Source: Bombyx mori (taxonomy: Eukaryota; Arthropoda; Insecta; Lepidoptera; Bombycidae). From it: a stretch of 64,000 nucleotides of DNA. Of the stretch, positions 12,500-23,827 are shown one piece after another; position 1 is the stretch's first letter, and each line of letters opens with the position of its first letter. The position numbers were made by a program, and so were the translations under genes. Location: the NCBI RefSeq assembly GCF_030269925.1, contig NC_085127.1:6455501-6519500 (forward strand), written 5' to 3'. The notes below the pieces were generated by a model, which was not told the origin of the DNA, searched no databases, and saw only the letters and a list, made by a program, of their open reading frames with translations.

Positions 12500-12905
12500 T
12501 CTATATATTGATACGTGAAGCAAAAACTTTGTATCCCTTTTTACGAAAATTGCGCGGACGGAGGAGTATGAAATTTTCCACACTCATAGAGAATATAGAG
12601 AAGAAGTGCACAATGCTAATATTTTTTTAAAATAATGCATAAAAGATACAATAAATCACACACACACTACATACCATGTATTTGACGCACACACGCATGC
12701 ATACTATTTATTGTCAAACTTTTGTTCTTGGCGTCGGTTGTCAAATTGAGAATAGATTAAATATTGTTTGTCTTTGTTAATATTGTTTATTGTGTAGTCT
12801 TGGCGAAATTTGTGATTATAGAAGTATAAAACACAATCATAATAGTGTACAAATTTACAATTCCAATTAATTATAGTCGAATTTCGACTACTGCGGGACC
12901 CCTAG
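12500..12905 (+). mobile_element. Non-autonomous Helitron, family A, complete
   Basis: 5' TC at 12500, 3' CTAG at 12902-12905, flanked by A (12499) and T (12906). Just upstream of CTAG is the hairpin 'agtcga/tcgact' at about 12875-12889, followed by 'actgcgggacc'. This is the subterminal hairpin expected of Helitrons. Two other copies are present, at 1-274 and 39598-40018. No Rep/helicase is encoded. Confidence 0.85.
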
Positions 12906-15271
12906 TTTATGATAATTACACAAAAATAGATTATTTCTTAACATATTTTAATTGCGAGTATGTAATTGGGCAATTAAGAATCGAGCATCACTAAAACGCA
13001 CAACAATCGTTTTTTTATTATTATTATCTGAAAAGTAGTCTACGAAATAATATTAGCAGAAAGAGAGCCTTTATCGCATTGTGAATTATTACTGTTCACA
13101 TGAATCTCTACAAACATGGTAACTGAGTTGCGTAGGTATTTCATAATAGTAGCTCAAAATGAAAGGTTCGCTGGGACATAATGTTTATTGCTATCGTTTT
13201 GTGTACATAAAAGGAACGATTTCCTTTTATGGATACCGTAATAAACTTTGTAACGGTAGTTTTACCTATTACAATATTTCTTGTTGTTTAGCTTACTGAA
13301 TACTCATTATGTCGTATCTACAAGAAGTGGGAGTTGTAATTTGGGATTTGTCAACGTTCGAATGTCCTTTTCGAAAAGTTGAAAACAACGGAAAACTTGA
13401 CATTAGCGTATGTTTAATTTTAATGTTGCATATGTTTGAGATTATAGTGAAAACCCTAATATCGATAAGTCATTATATCCTGCCAAATTTCAAACGTATT
13501 TAAGCTTGAGTACAAAAAAATAACGTATGTACAGTTTCAATATAAATAAAAACTTTTATTTTACAAATTTTGTTAAGTAGTAACCAATGCTGGCTACTAC
13601 TAATTTACATATACATATGTTGTAATATTGATGTGTTCCGATATATGTAGATGATTTAATTTTATTCTCTCATTTGCAAGCAACGAAACATGAAGCACAT
13701 GCTGTGTCAACAAAATCAAAAGCAATAATTAATGCTCGTTATGAAGTAAAAAAAAATCGTTAAAAGTAATACCCGAATTTCGTCTGATGCAGCCCCACGC
13801 ATATATCAGCAAATACAGGATTGGTTTTAAATACAGTAAATATTTTGTTGATCTCTTAAATCAGCTTAACAGAGCTCAACAAAAAGGCAGGTATTGCATT
13901 TCCCATGAAAATAAACTTTAATAAAATTGTTCGCTACCGAATAAAAATATTGTTGGATATTCATTATGTTTCTTTCTCGGTACCTTTTTCGTTTTGAGAG
14001 ATAAGAGGTTGAGTCCCAAAAGGTCGCAATCACAAAGGGCCCGGGAATAATGACGTTAAATTTTTGGCGCAATTTTAATTAAAGACTAATTTGCGACATT
14101 CACGAACCGGAGAATCGGGCTTTGTCGGTAATTTTTGCCCAAAACGAGATACACGAATCACCTGAGCGTAGAACAAAAGCGTAGGCGAAAGGAACAGCGG
14201 TCGTTTTGATAAAGATAATTGTTTTCTCTAGTTCCCGCAATTAATTTTAATTATGATATTGTTTTGCGTTACCGCTACGGATTTTCATTTTTGTCTGACC
14301 GCAGAAACGCTAATGAAGGGTTGTCGTTTAAAATGTCATGCGTGCTTAAAGTGCCCAAGGTAAGCTTAATTGCCTCGTTGCCATTTTGTTGGTTAGATAA
14401 TGTTTTCAGTTTACCTGTTTTAGTTCAAGTGAAAAGCGGTGAGACAAAACAACTCAGCTTTCAGCTATGATCAAATTTCAAGTCAAACAAAAACATCCCT
14501 CATTATGACCCATCGTTCATAATGAGAACTTTGATTGTATTTCGAAAAATATATTGGCTTAACGTAGATGTAATTCAGTTTTTACGACGTCCGCTCAATA
14601 TAATAATAAAAAAAAACGATTTTCAAATTATCATTTTATTTGTTAAATTAACGATTTCAATTATGAGATTACAATTTAATAATTATCGTACATTGAAAGT
14701 TAGAAGAAATTTGAAAAAAATGTAATATGATTTATTTTATCGAAAATATTAAATCCAAAACGGATCCATAATCCCAAAACTTTGACCAGCAAGTTAAAAA
14801 GTATACTAATTACGAAGAATTTTCTACGCAAAATTCGGGATTTCTATGTTCGTTTACTAACCTGTTTTATTGAAGGGGTTCCAAGAACACTTAAACAATA
14901 CAGTGCAAGATCACTTGATAGACCTAAGTGTGTTTGTTTTAACCGCTTTATCGGTCTAATCAAGGTAAGGATCGCGTCTCGAGCGGTCCAGCCAATTGAG
15001 TTAGTCTGTTTGCCCACTCAGTACAGACGAAAGGGCTGAAATAAAAGCCGACATAAAAAGGTTTCGTTGAACTTGAACGGTCAGCGCGTACAAAAGTAAT
15101 CCAATACGTCTTTTGTGTCTGAAACATCCTGTGGGTACCGAACTCTTTGTTCATTAAGATCGAGATCGGCTCTGCTTGAGATTGGGTCAGTGTCAATGAT
15201 CTTAATGCTTGTTAAGTTCGCTTTTGTATTTACAAAATCGCAGATAATATCTTCAGAATTTTTATTTCGAA
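12906..15271. other. AT-rich stretch, no gene seen
   Basis: The open frames here (for example those starting near 13309, 14219 and 14522) are short, AT-driven and show no domains. The segment 14880-15200 is somewhat richer in GC, but I could not find splice sites or a recognisable protein in it. Confidence 0.45.
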
Positions 15272-16195
15272 CTAGCTGACCCAGCAGACTTCATAGTGCC
15301 TCAATCGATAAATAAAGGACCTAAATTTTTGTATAAAATAAACTTAAAATAAACAAAAGGAATGCGTCCGACGGGGGGCACATCTAAGGAAAAACAAAAT
15401 GTTTTTATTTAATTCCGAGCATTTTCATATTAATCTACCTTTTAAACCTTCTCTGGACTTCCACAAATAATTCAAGACCTATTCTATTCTATTCTATCAG
15501 CCCATGGACGTCCACTGCTGGACATAGGCCTCCCCCAAGCCTCGCCACAAAGACCGGTCCTGCGCTGCCTGTATCCAGCGGATCCCCACGAACCTCAATA
15601 GGTCGTCGGCCCACCTTGCGGGAGGCCTACCCACACTACGTCTTCCAGTACGCGGTTGCCACTCAAGAACCTTCTGTCCCCAACGGCCATCCGTTCCGCA
15701 AGCAATGTGTCCTGCCCACTGCCACTTCAGTGTCGCAATCCTTTGGGCTATGTCGGTTACCATGGTTTTCCTGCGAATCTCCTCATTTCTGATTTGATCT
15801 CGCAGGGAAACTCCGAGCATAGCCCTCTCCACTGCTCTCCACTGCACTTTTTCTCATAAGGCCCATTGTGAGTGACCACGTCTCAGTGCCATTGGTCATC
15901 ACTGGCAACACACACGGTTCAAAGACTTTCGTCTTGAGACACTGTTGTATTTGTGATGAGAAAATTTTACGTAGCTTTCCGAACGCTGCCCATCCGAGCT
16001 GGATTCGACGGTTGACCTCTTTTTCGAAGTTGAACTTACCTAGCTGGACAGTGTGTCCCAGGTAAATATACTCGTCAACAACTTCGAGGTGTTGTCGAAT
16101 TCAAGACCAAAATTAGCCAAATCGGTTCAGCCATTCTCGAGTTTCAGCGAGACTAACGAACAGCAATTTATTTTTATACATAATATAAGTATAGA
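15272..16195 (-). mobile_element. Helitron family B, split by a later insertion
   Basis: The plus strand begins CTAG (15272-15275) plus 'ctgacccagcagactt' and finishes 'agcgagactaacgaacagca' near 16149 and GA at 16194-16195, followed by T. These are the reversed CTAG and TC ends of a Helitron. The element is interrupted at 15480-16097 by a LINE fragment. Without the insert it would be about 300 bp, close to the intact 291-bp copy at 43769-44059. Confidence 0.8.
15480..16097 (-). mobile_element. RTE-like LINE, 5'-truncated, nested in Helitron
   Basis: It is flanked by an exact 11-bp target-site duplication 'aattcaagacc' (15469-15479 and 16098-16108). The 3' tail is a (TATTC)n-type repeat at 15480-15497. 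The minus strand encodes about 116 residues of a reverse-transcriptase C-terminus (15497-15847): WQWAGHIACGTDGRWGQKVL, then GRRSVGRPPARWADDL. Further decayed coding sequence extends to about 16090. Catalytic domains are missing, so it is a dead-on-arrival copy. Confidence 0.85.
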
Positions 16196-16305
16196 TAGTT
16201 TTTGGAAATTAGCTAATAAACAATTTTTTTATGATATATTTTACTGCAATGTTAAGCGGTTATTATGGATATGTTAAATGGATATGCCTATCTTTAGATA
16301 TATCG

Positions 16306-16700
16306 GGACTTCGGTTCCCTCTGCATTTTGTACCGTATGTTCCATGGGGAGTGCTCTGAGGAATTGTTCGAGATGATACCGGCATCTCGTTTTTACCATC
16401 GCACCGCCCGCCACCGGAGTAGAGTTCATCCATACTACCTGGAGCCACTGCGGTCATCCACAGTGCGTTTCCAGAGGTCTTTTTTGCCACGTACCATCCG
16501 GCTATGGAATGAGCTCCCCTCCACGGTGTTTCCCGAGCGCTATGACATGTCCTTCTTCAAACGAGGCTTGTGGAGAGTATTAAACGGTAGGCAGCGGCTT
16601 GGCTCTGCCCCTGGCATTGCTGAAGTCCATGGGCGACGGTAACCACTCACCATCAGGTGGGCCGTATGCTCGTCTGCCTACAAGGGCAATAAAAAAATAA
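16306..16700 (+). mobile_element. CR1-like LINE, 5'-truncated, very young
   Basis: Nearly identical to the last ~105 codons and the 3' UTR of the long ORF at 23899-27126. The frame 16328-16642 is still open and differs visibly only at an S to N change in the 'LSGRQRL' segment. The 3' end is 'gggcaataaaaaaat'. I could not define a target duplication. Confidence 0.9.
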
Positions 16701-17082
16701 AAAATATATATATATCGTTCAATCAAATAGGAACGAATCTACCAATGTAGGCTAACACCGCTCTATCAATAATTACATTCAATATTCACTTGATAGTATT
16801 AATAAAATGTGTAATAGAATTAACAGATCACATGTTCAGTAGATTGCTTTTATTGGTAATTTTGTTAATTAATATTGAAATTATTATTAGTATATTTATT
16901 GATTGACGAGCTTCTGGTGTCTCGTTATTTATTAACCACGATATTTTGACGTGAATTCTGCCAACATGAGATTTGAGCCCGTTTCAATTATTTTCTATTA
17001 AGATTTAATTTTATCTGAAATAATATGTACAGAACTGAAGTAGACAACGTCTTGGTATTTTTTTGGGTTCCATTATTTTTGT

Positions 17083-17166
17083 GTGGCTCTCCTGACGCCC
17101 GTGAGCGACGGTGATCACTTATTGTCAAGTGGGCTGTATGCTCGTCTACAAAAAAAGGCAATAAAA
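17083..17166 (+). mobile_element. CR1-like LINE, 3'-end scrap
   Basis: 'cgtgagcgacggtgatcact' and 'gggctgtatgctcgtct' match the 3' UTR of the CR1-like element, ending in a 'ggcaataaaaat' tail. Only about 80 bp remains. Confidence 0.6.
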
Positions 17167-17550
17167 ATAATTAGATACTTGGAATACCTCTTTACCATCA
17201 AGAGCCCGATTAGAATTAGTCGAAACTGTAAAAAGATTTTAGATTATAATAAGTTGTCTAATTACCTAATTCTAATAGAGATTGTATTAGTTGACAGACT
17301 CACAATATTAAAATTGTTCATCCAGTTTTTTTCTTTTTCTTTTTCTGTTTTTAAAGTGATAAAACGATTTCATTTAAGCCCTGTGCAACCTGAATAAGCT
17401 GGTGACTGAGGGCGAATCCTTTGAATATGTTTCAACATAAACAATTCAAATTATTGTAGCTGTAATATACATTTTTTTTTTAATTAAGCAGACGTAAAGC
17501 TTACAGTCCGGACCGATTAAAGGCTCTTAGATTAGCATAGGTATAGCAAT

Positions 17551-17782
17551 GGTAGGATCTCTTGTGAGTCCGCACGTGTAGGTACCACCACCCCGCCTAT
17601 GTCTGCCGTGAAATGCGTTTCGGTTTGAAGGGTGGGGCAGCTGTTGTAACTATACTGAGACCTTAGAACTCATATCTCAAGGTGGGCGGCGGCATTTACG
17701 TTGTAGATGTCTATTGGCTCCGGTAGCCATCTAACATCGGTTGGGCTGTGAGCTCGTCCACCCATCAAAGCAATAAAAAAAA
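17551..17782 (+). mobile_element. Bm1 SINE, head missing
   Basis: Begins 'ggtaggatctcttgtgagtc', contains 'gtttcggtttgaagggtggg', and ends 'caaagcaataaaaaaaa'. Moderately diverged from the other copies. Confidence 0.9.
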
Positions 17783-19872
17783 CATTCAGCTACAATCCTC
17801 TCTAGCTTAGCTTAAGGTGAAAATACTTAAATAGGGCTTAAGCTGATTCATTCATCTAGATCAGTTTAAAAAAAATGTGGGAAGTCGAGTTACTATTCTT
17901 CTCTGCATCTCTATCTTGATCCGTCGCTTAGTATCACCGGTTATCTATTCTTACCGCAAAGTATGGATCATCTTCATAATTTTATTAAAACTTATGACGG
18001 TATCCACGTTCCAATGTCTATCGACACAGGTGACAACGGTAAAAAAATCATCACACCGTATTTCTAACCCTCCAAAAGGAAACAAAGCGATACGGAATTT
18101 TGTGGAAAGTTGTTATACAAAAGCAACCCTTAACATTTCAAATACCCGAAGGACTTAACGTTCGCGTGAAGATTCCAACTTTATTAATACCTACATAGAT
18201 TGTAAGAAGAAATTCAATTTCCGAAAAGTTTCATTTTCAATTTTTTTTGTTTTTGTTTTTTTTTTTTATACGAAAACTTCAACGATTTGAATAAAACAAT
18301 CACGATAACACGTAAAACGTATTTATTTACAAATTTTTATTTACATTGATGCGTAACTAATACACAAAATACGAACTAAGTCTTATTTCAATTATTTAAT
18401 ACATACGATATATTTAGTTGGCTGCCCACTATATTCTACATTTTTTTCAAATGAAGAATATCGACATCCAATAGTCCATTACCCAATATTATCGCCGCGT
18501 TTAATACACCACTAATTTGGAAGTACCAATTAAAGTAATTTGTGACAGATATCGAATAACCCAATAAAACTCACTAATAAGCTGATAATTGGTCAAATGC
18601 TAACTTTCTAACATTATCGTTTTCATTATTTTCAACGTGAGCTTTACGCACACTGTATAATTACATATGTACTTATGTTGAAGAACGACAATACTTTTAA
18701 TTTCAGTTTTTTATTCTTCAATCAGTTATTTTTAAAATATGTAAACCTTTTGCTTTAGAGATAATAAAGTTATTTTCTTATTTTCAATCGGGCAACCTCC
18801 TTTATCTCCCATTTTACGCAGGGTTACCGTAAAAGGTTATTCCAGTAACTTTATCATCGTGAAGTATAATCACAGACTTCTAACTAACACCGTATACTTA
18901 AAATTCCTTTTTAAATTACTGTTAATTTTGAATTGGTATACAAAATATAGCGGTGTATAAAACATTTTATTGAGAGCTTCGTTCTTATTCAGAATAATTC
19001 CTTAAGAATATTTCTTTTGAAAATTAAACTAATTGTCCCAACAGTATATAAGAGCGTTATAAGAACGTTTCTGCCAAGTATGTAGTATCTACACTTGATT
19101 TCTTGACGTACAACATTTTGATGGCTGTGATTGACTCGAAAATTACATTTTATAAAAATAATAATTTAGTACGTACATAAGTATTCAAGATTCTTTTTCA
19201 ATTTAATACCTAATAGTTTCATAAAAAAATCAACCTATACCTTATAAACGCAATAAATTTATTTATTTTATTTGTATTTTAGTGATACCACGTTTTATAG
19301 TATCTGAATAACAAAATACTTTTATTTATTATTTAGCATTAAAATTCATGACATGATTTAAAAAAAAAACTCACAATAGACTATTAATCATGTGTCTGCA
19401 AGCAAGGCTCGAGGTTATTCTTTCGACAAATTTGTTTAAATTTCAGTGTGGTACAAGTTACCAAAATAGATACGTTAAAAAATGTTTTTTTGTGGACATT
19501 CTGGTTTTTATACATCATGAGATATTTAGAAGCAATTTTAGCTGCATTGAAAGTCTCTAAAAGTCTCTTGGTCTTAAGGAGCTTAAAAACATTTGTAATT
19601 CTAATTAATAAGCAAATTATTCAGAACTTTCATAAACTTACACAATGTTTCAAAAACATTCGATGCTCTGATTTTTATACAGACGTAAATCAAAAAAATC
19701 ATTGGCTATAAAATTAATCTTTGATCGACAGAGTAAAATCCAATTTTGATATTCGTCCATAACAATAATTCGTTTCTTCAACGTCCATCCATCGTTCATA
19801 TCATAAACACCATACTTTTGTTATTAGTTAATAAATTGCATTAAATACAATTCAGTTGTGACGTACTTGAGG
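17783..19872. other. Downstream flank of dpr, possibly its 3' UTR
   Basis: On the minus strand this region follows the dpr stop codon at 19873. Several AATAAA signals can be read on that strand, for example within the T-rich 'tttatttatt' runs near 19258-19335. Any one could end the transcript, but I cannot choose. No other gene or element was recognised. Open frames at 17877 and 19448 lack protein character. Confidence 0.35.
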
Positions 19873-20105
19873 TCATCTCGGTTCGAATCTCCTTAAGCAG
19901 TAATTGTTCCACGGATTTCCGTTTCCATAAATCAAATTTATGAAAAAGCCCTGTAATAAAATTGCTAAGGACGATGCTTTACTGGCGATCATTCCGAGTG
20001 ATATCAACACTGAAGGTCGTAAGGGTTTGTTCGTCTTAGCAGCGTCGCTTTGCATCGCCGCCGGCCGCTCTCCGCTCACAACGTGGACCATCACCGATGC
20101 CGAAT
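19873..20105 (-). CDS. dpr: dpr4/5-like Ig-domain protein, last visible exon
   Basis: The exon follows an acceptor reading 'acgtaacag' on the minus strand (exon starts at 20105). It begins with two bases completing an Asp codon, giving DSASVMVHVVSGERPAAMQ. This is the last strand of Ig2 and the conserved tail motif of the dpr family. A moderately hydrophobic stretch (about ASSLAILLQGFFINLIY) follows, then about 16 polar residues to a TGA at 19873-19875. Dpr proteins are cell-surface adhesion proteins that bind DIP partners during synapse specification. A hydrophobic tail for membrane or GPI anchoring is expected, but the polar extension after it is unusual. The true C-terminus might therefore be spliced differently. 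Confidence 0.8.
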
Positions 20106-20531
20106 CTGTTACGTAAATATAATTGAAGTGACGCACATTGTTGCATTTACGATCTGAATGGTTAACTAACATAAACAAAATATGTTTGAAGGAATATAAT
20201 TAAAACAACTTTTACGGTTTAATTACGAATTTATTATTTGTTTTATGTAACACGATATTCAAATATCGATGAATAATAAATTAATTGTCCATGACCACGA
20301 AAACTGTAAAGTATTCTTGGAAATAATACTAGTACAAATAATAGACGGAAGATTAAACCATAAAAGCAGTTTTTATTATGTCTATGACTCGCAAAGCCCG
20401 AAGAAAAGCTACTTAAATAAAATTAATTTTCCAGAAATTAAATCTCAGCTTGATGAATTTTAAACAAACGGTCATTATATGCATATTAAGGACGTACAGT
20501 CTTCTAAGATAAACTGTACTGAAAGTCTATA

Positions 20532-20960
20532 GGATAAAGTCGTCCGGTGCATTTGTATCTGCACCGATGCACCGATGCACCGGTGTTCGAATCCCGCAGG
20601 CGGGTACTAATTTTTCTAATGAAATACGTACTTAACAAATCTTCACGATTGACTTCTACTGTGAAGGAATAACATCGCGTAATAAAAATCAAACCCGCAA
20701 AATTATAATTTGCGTAATCACTGGTGGTAGGACCTCTTGGGAGTCCGCACGGGTAGGTACCACCGCCCCGCCTATTTCTGCCGTGAAGCAGTAATGCGTT
20801 TCGGTTTGAAAGGTGAGGCAGCCGTTGTAACTATACTTGAGACCTTAGTACTTATATCTCAAGGTGGGTGGCGCATTTACGTTGTAGATGTCTATGGGCT
20901 CCAGTAACCACTTAACACCAGGTGGGCTGTGTGCTCGTCCACCCATCTAAGCAATAAATA
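20532..20960 (+). mobile_element. Bm1 SINE with tRNA-derived head, in dpr intron
   Basis: The head 'cgtccggtgcatttgta', a repeated 'gatgcacc' and the box-B-like 'ggtgttcgaatcccgcagg' precede the standard Bm1 body, which ends 'taagcaataaataagtaaaa'. A duplicated 'gcaccgat' gives the head a small expansion. The SINE is antisense to dpr. Confidence 0.92.
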
Positions 20961-21513
20961 AGTAAAATGTAAAACAAACAGTTGCTTTGTTGAAATTATG
21001 ATAGCTGCTATAAACATTTTCATGTGCAAAAGAATTTGTTTAAAAACTGTTCAAACCTGTTTATGAGGAAATTGAAAATGGGCCAGTAAAGTGGCATGGA
21101 AATGAACTCATACGTTACTGTATTGATTTGTCGATATTACTATATAAAAGGGGTCAGAGAAGGCAACGATAACCCTTCCTGTTTGTAAACGAGGCACGTT
21201 TGCCAACTTTAGGGGTGACAATTTTCACGGACACGCTTTTTTTTTTGTTCGAATTACTTGAGTTATGTGAATGAGCAGAAAGGAATACGAATAGCCAATA
21301 AAAAGTAAACAGTGTATCGAAACACGTTGATTCAGGTTTCGGGGGAATGGAAAAAAAAAAAAAACACAAGACAAATCGTCTCCAACTGCGGAGATAATGC
21401 TGCGGAAATGTTTTCGGTTTCAATGTGAATGATTTTGGTTACGCTGCCCGAAAGATTGTTAATCTTTTTTACTTTTTTTTTTATTTCCAATATTAAGGAG
21501 AGGACTTAGTATA

Positions 21514-21960
21514 TTTTTTTTTTTTTTTTTTTATTGCTTAGCTGTGTGGACGAGCTCACAGCCCACCTGATGTTTAGTGGTTACTGGAGCCCATAGACAT
21601 CTACAACGTAAATGCGCCACACACCTTGAGATATAGTTCTAAGGTCTCAGTATAGTCACAACGGCTGCCCCACCCTTCAAACCGAAACGCATTACTGCTT
21701 CACGGCAGAAATAGGCGGGGCGGTGGTACCTACCCGTGCGGACTCACAAGAGGTCCTACCACCAGTAATTACGCAAATTATAATTTTGCGGGTTTCATTT
21801 TTATTACACGATGTTATTCCTTCACCGTGGAAGTCAATCGTGAACATTTGTTGAGTACGTATTTCATTAGAAAAATTGGTACCCGCCTGCGGGATTCGAA
21901 CACCGGTGCATCGCTTCAACACGAATGCACCGGACGTCTTATCCGTTAGGCCACGACGAC
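21514..21960 (-). mobile_element. Bm1 SINE, essentially full length, in dpr intron
   Basis: T-run at 21514, full body, then the tRNA-derived head with 'gtgttcgaatcccgcaggcg' (minus strand) and 'cctaacggataagacgtcc', up to 'gtcgtcgtgg' at 21951-21960. At about 447 bp this is one of the most complete copies in the window. It lies in the same intron as the plus-strand copy at 20532. Confidence 0.93.
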
Positions 21961-22723
21961 TTTTCAATTTCATTTCGGTTATTAGAAAAAAGACGCTTAA
22001 AAATTTGTTTTTTGCTGTTTTGTTGTATGTGTGTTCGTGTTACGTGTACTGTATTAAAAGTCATTCGGATAAGATTTGATTAAAACACGGTAAAGGATGC
22101 TTGAAGATATGTATGTATTTAAATAGAGTACAATATTGAGTACACCGTAGTAGGTACGGTGGGATTACAGAGAATGCACTGAAAAACAAAACCTATTGAA
22201 GTTATGTAGATAACGAAATTAGGAATTGAGATAATCATTGTGCAATCTCAAATGACATGTCGTCTTTTCGCATTAAAAGTGCACGATTTCCAAAAATATT
22301 CGAATTTGAGTTAATATGCGGAATCATGTGGTATCACCAGTATTTTTCTCATAAATACTGTCAAAAGAGCGTTAGTTTAGTTTTTTTTTTTTTTTGATAC
22401 TCTTCCTATGTTTTGACGGCTATTAACAAAATTAATACATAATTTTATCTTACTTTAAAAGACAGATAATTTAACTGGTAAAAAATAAAAAAATAATGTT
22501 GCAAAGATGAATAATATTAAAAATACCACATGTACCTAAACCTTTAAAACACTTTCCTGTAAAATTAGTAAGTTTTGAAATTATACAGTTTTAATGCGAG
22601 AAGACGATGTGATAGTTACGTATTAATCGTCACAATGTTTTGTACAAAATTTTTAAATTTAATTCTAAAGTTAAGGAGTTAAAGTTGAAATTAAGGTTAA
22701 GCTACCTAATTTCAAGTACATAC

Positions 22724-22881
22724 CAGAGCTGCTCGGAGCGCACGTGTAATTTCCTGAATCCCGTGGCGAGGCTCTCGCTATGAGAAGCCGGCTCGTGCGG
22801 GTCCTTTGTTCGGTTTCCACGCTGATGCCCCCTCGCTGAGCATAATTCACTACGTTGGACCCTCGATACCAGTATATGAAA
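22724..22881 (-). CDS. dpr: dpr4/5-like, exon encoding the second half of Ig2
   Basis: On the minus strand 'tttgtgcag' is the acceptor and 'G|GTATGT' the donor. The 158-bp exon starts with the third base of a Ser codon and ends with the first base of an Asp codon, matching its neighbours exactly. It encodes FIYWYRGSNVVNYAQRGG, then RTSRLLIARASPRDSGNY, TCAPSSS. The W of strand C, the D-x-G-x-Y-x-C signature of strand F and the 'QRGGI' segment are all present. This pattern is characteristic of dpr Ig2. The Ig2 domain is split between this exon and 41846-41945 by an 18,964-bp intron. Confidence 0.93.
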
Positions 22882-22918
22882 CTGCACAAATAAATTATTA
22901 CATCAATAATTTGTTTAG

Positions 22919-23155
22919 TTACGTGGTATGTATATGTGATGCGTAGAGAGAAGATGCATGTGACTGGGAGATGTATGGAAATGGTAGTGCAAGGTAGAGG
23001 GCAAAGAGGTCGACCGAAGAAGACAGGGATGGAGTGTTTGAATGACGATATAAGTGAGAGAGAGAGGAGTGAGTGTTGAGATGACGGCTGATAGAAGAGA
23101 AAGGAAAAAAAAATTGCTGTGCCGACCCCACCTAGTGCGATAAGGTGGAAAAAAA
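22919..23155 (+). mobile_element. LINE 3'-terminal fragment (RRGRPKK type)
   Basis: The plus strand resembles a reverse-transcriptase C-terminus ('HVMRREKMHV', then 'RGQRGRPKKT', 'DRRE', 'CADPT'), with frameshifts. It ends in an A-run at about 23145-23157. It closely matches 53420-53690, so both are 5'-truncated copies of one LINE family that I cannot name. Confidence 0.7.
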
Positions 23156-23469
23156 AAAGTTTTCTTGTCCCTGAAAAGCGATCATATCGAGATGTGAAAG
23201 GGTATTTGTTTTAGGCGGCATTTCGCTTAATACGGACATTTATCTTTGTAATTAAAGATGTATTTTATTTGGTGTTAGCATCAACAGTTCGATGTTTTTA
23301 ATTGAACTTCAATTCAGTTTACTCCATTCAAATATTAGAAGTTTTTTTTTCTGTTTCGATATTTTGTCCAAATATTAAATTTTAAATGGTTCTCCTGTAA
23401 ACTTGCAAAAATGTCGCTTAAACTAAATAATAGCCTTTCACTTGTCGATATGATCCCTAACCTAAGCAA

Positions 23470-23765
23470 TATCTACTTAATTATTGGTTATATGATTGAA
23501 CGAGCTTACGACCCATATGATAATATTAAAGAGTTACCGGAGCACATACACATTGCAACGTGAATAAGGCACCATCATCCAACTAAAGACATAAGGTCCA
23601 AATCTCAGTTGTAGTATTTAAACGGCTGCCCTACCCGTCTATCATGAACGTGTCCGCTTAGTGGCAGAAATAGACAGGATGGTGCGGCTGGTGATGGTAG
23701 TGATGGTTTTCATGACGGCCTTAAAATTACGCTCTACCACCAGCAATTGCGCAAAACGAATTTGT
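23470..23765 (-). mobile_element. Old, heavily diverged Bm1 SINE
   Basis: The order of diverged blocks ('cgagcttacgacccatatga', 'gagttaccggagcacata', 'ggctgccctaccc', 'gtggcagaaatagacagg', 'ctaccaccagcaattgcgc') follows reversed Bm1, with many substitutions and a probable small insertion near 23690-23740. Confidence 0.7.
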
Positions 23766-23827
23766 TTTAATGAACACTTTTCACGAACAATTTTCAGTTC
23801 GTATAAATGTATTGTACTCATGTATGC

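Noticed and set aside
22671..22889. Extension of the Ig2 exon to the flanking stop codons
   Set aside because: The splice sites at 22724 and 22881 fit the neighbouring exons in phase. The flanking codons are intronic.
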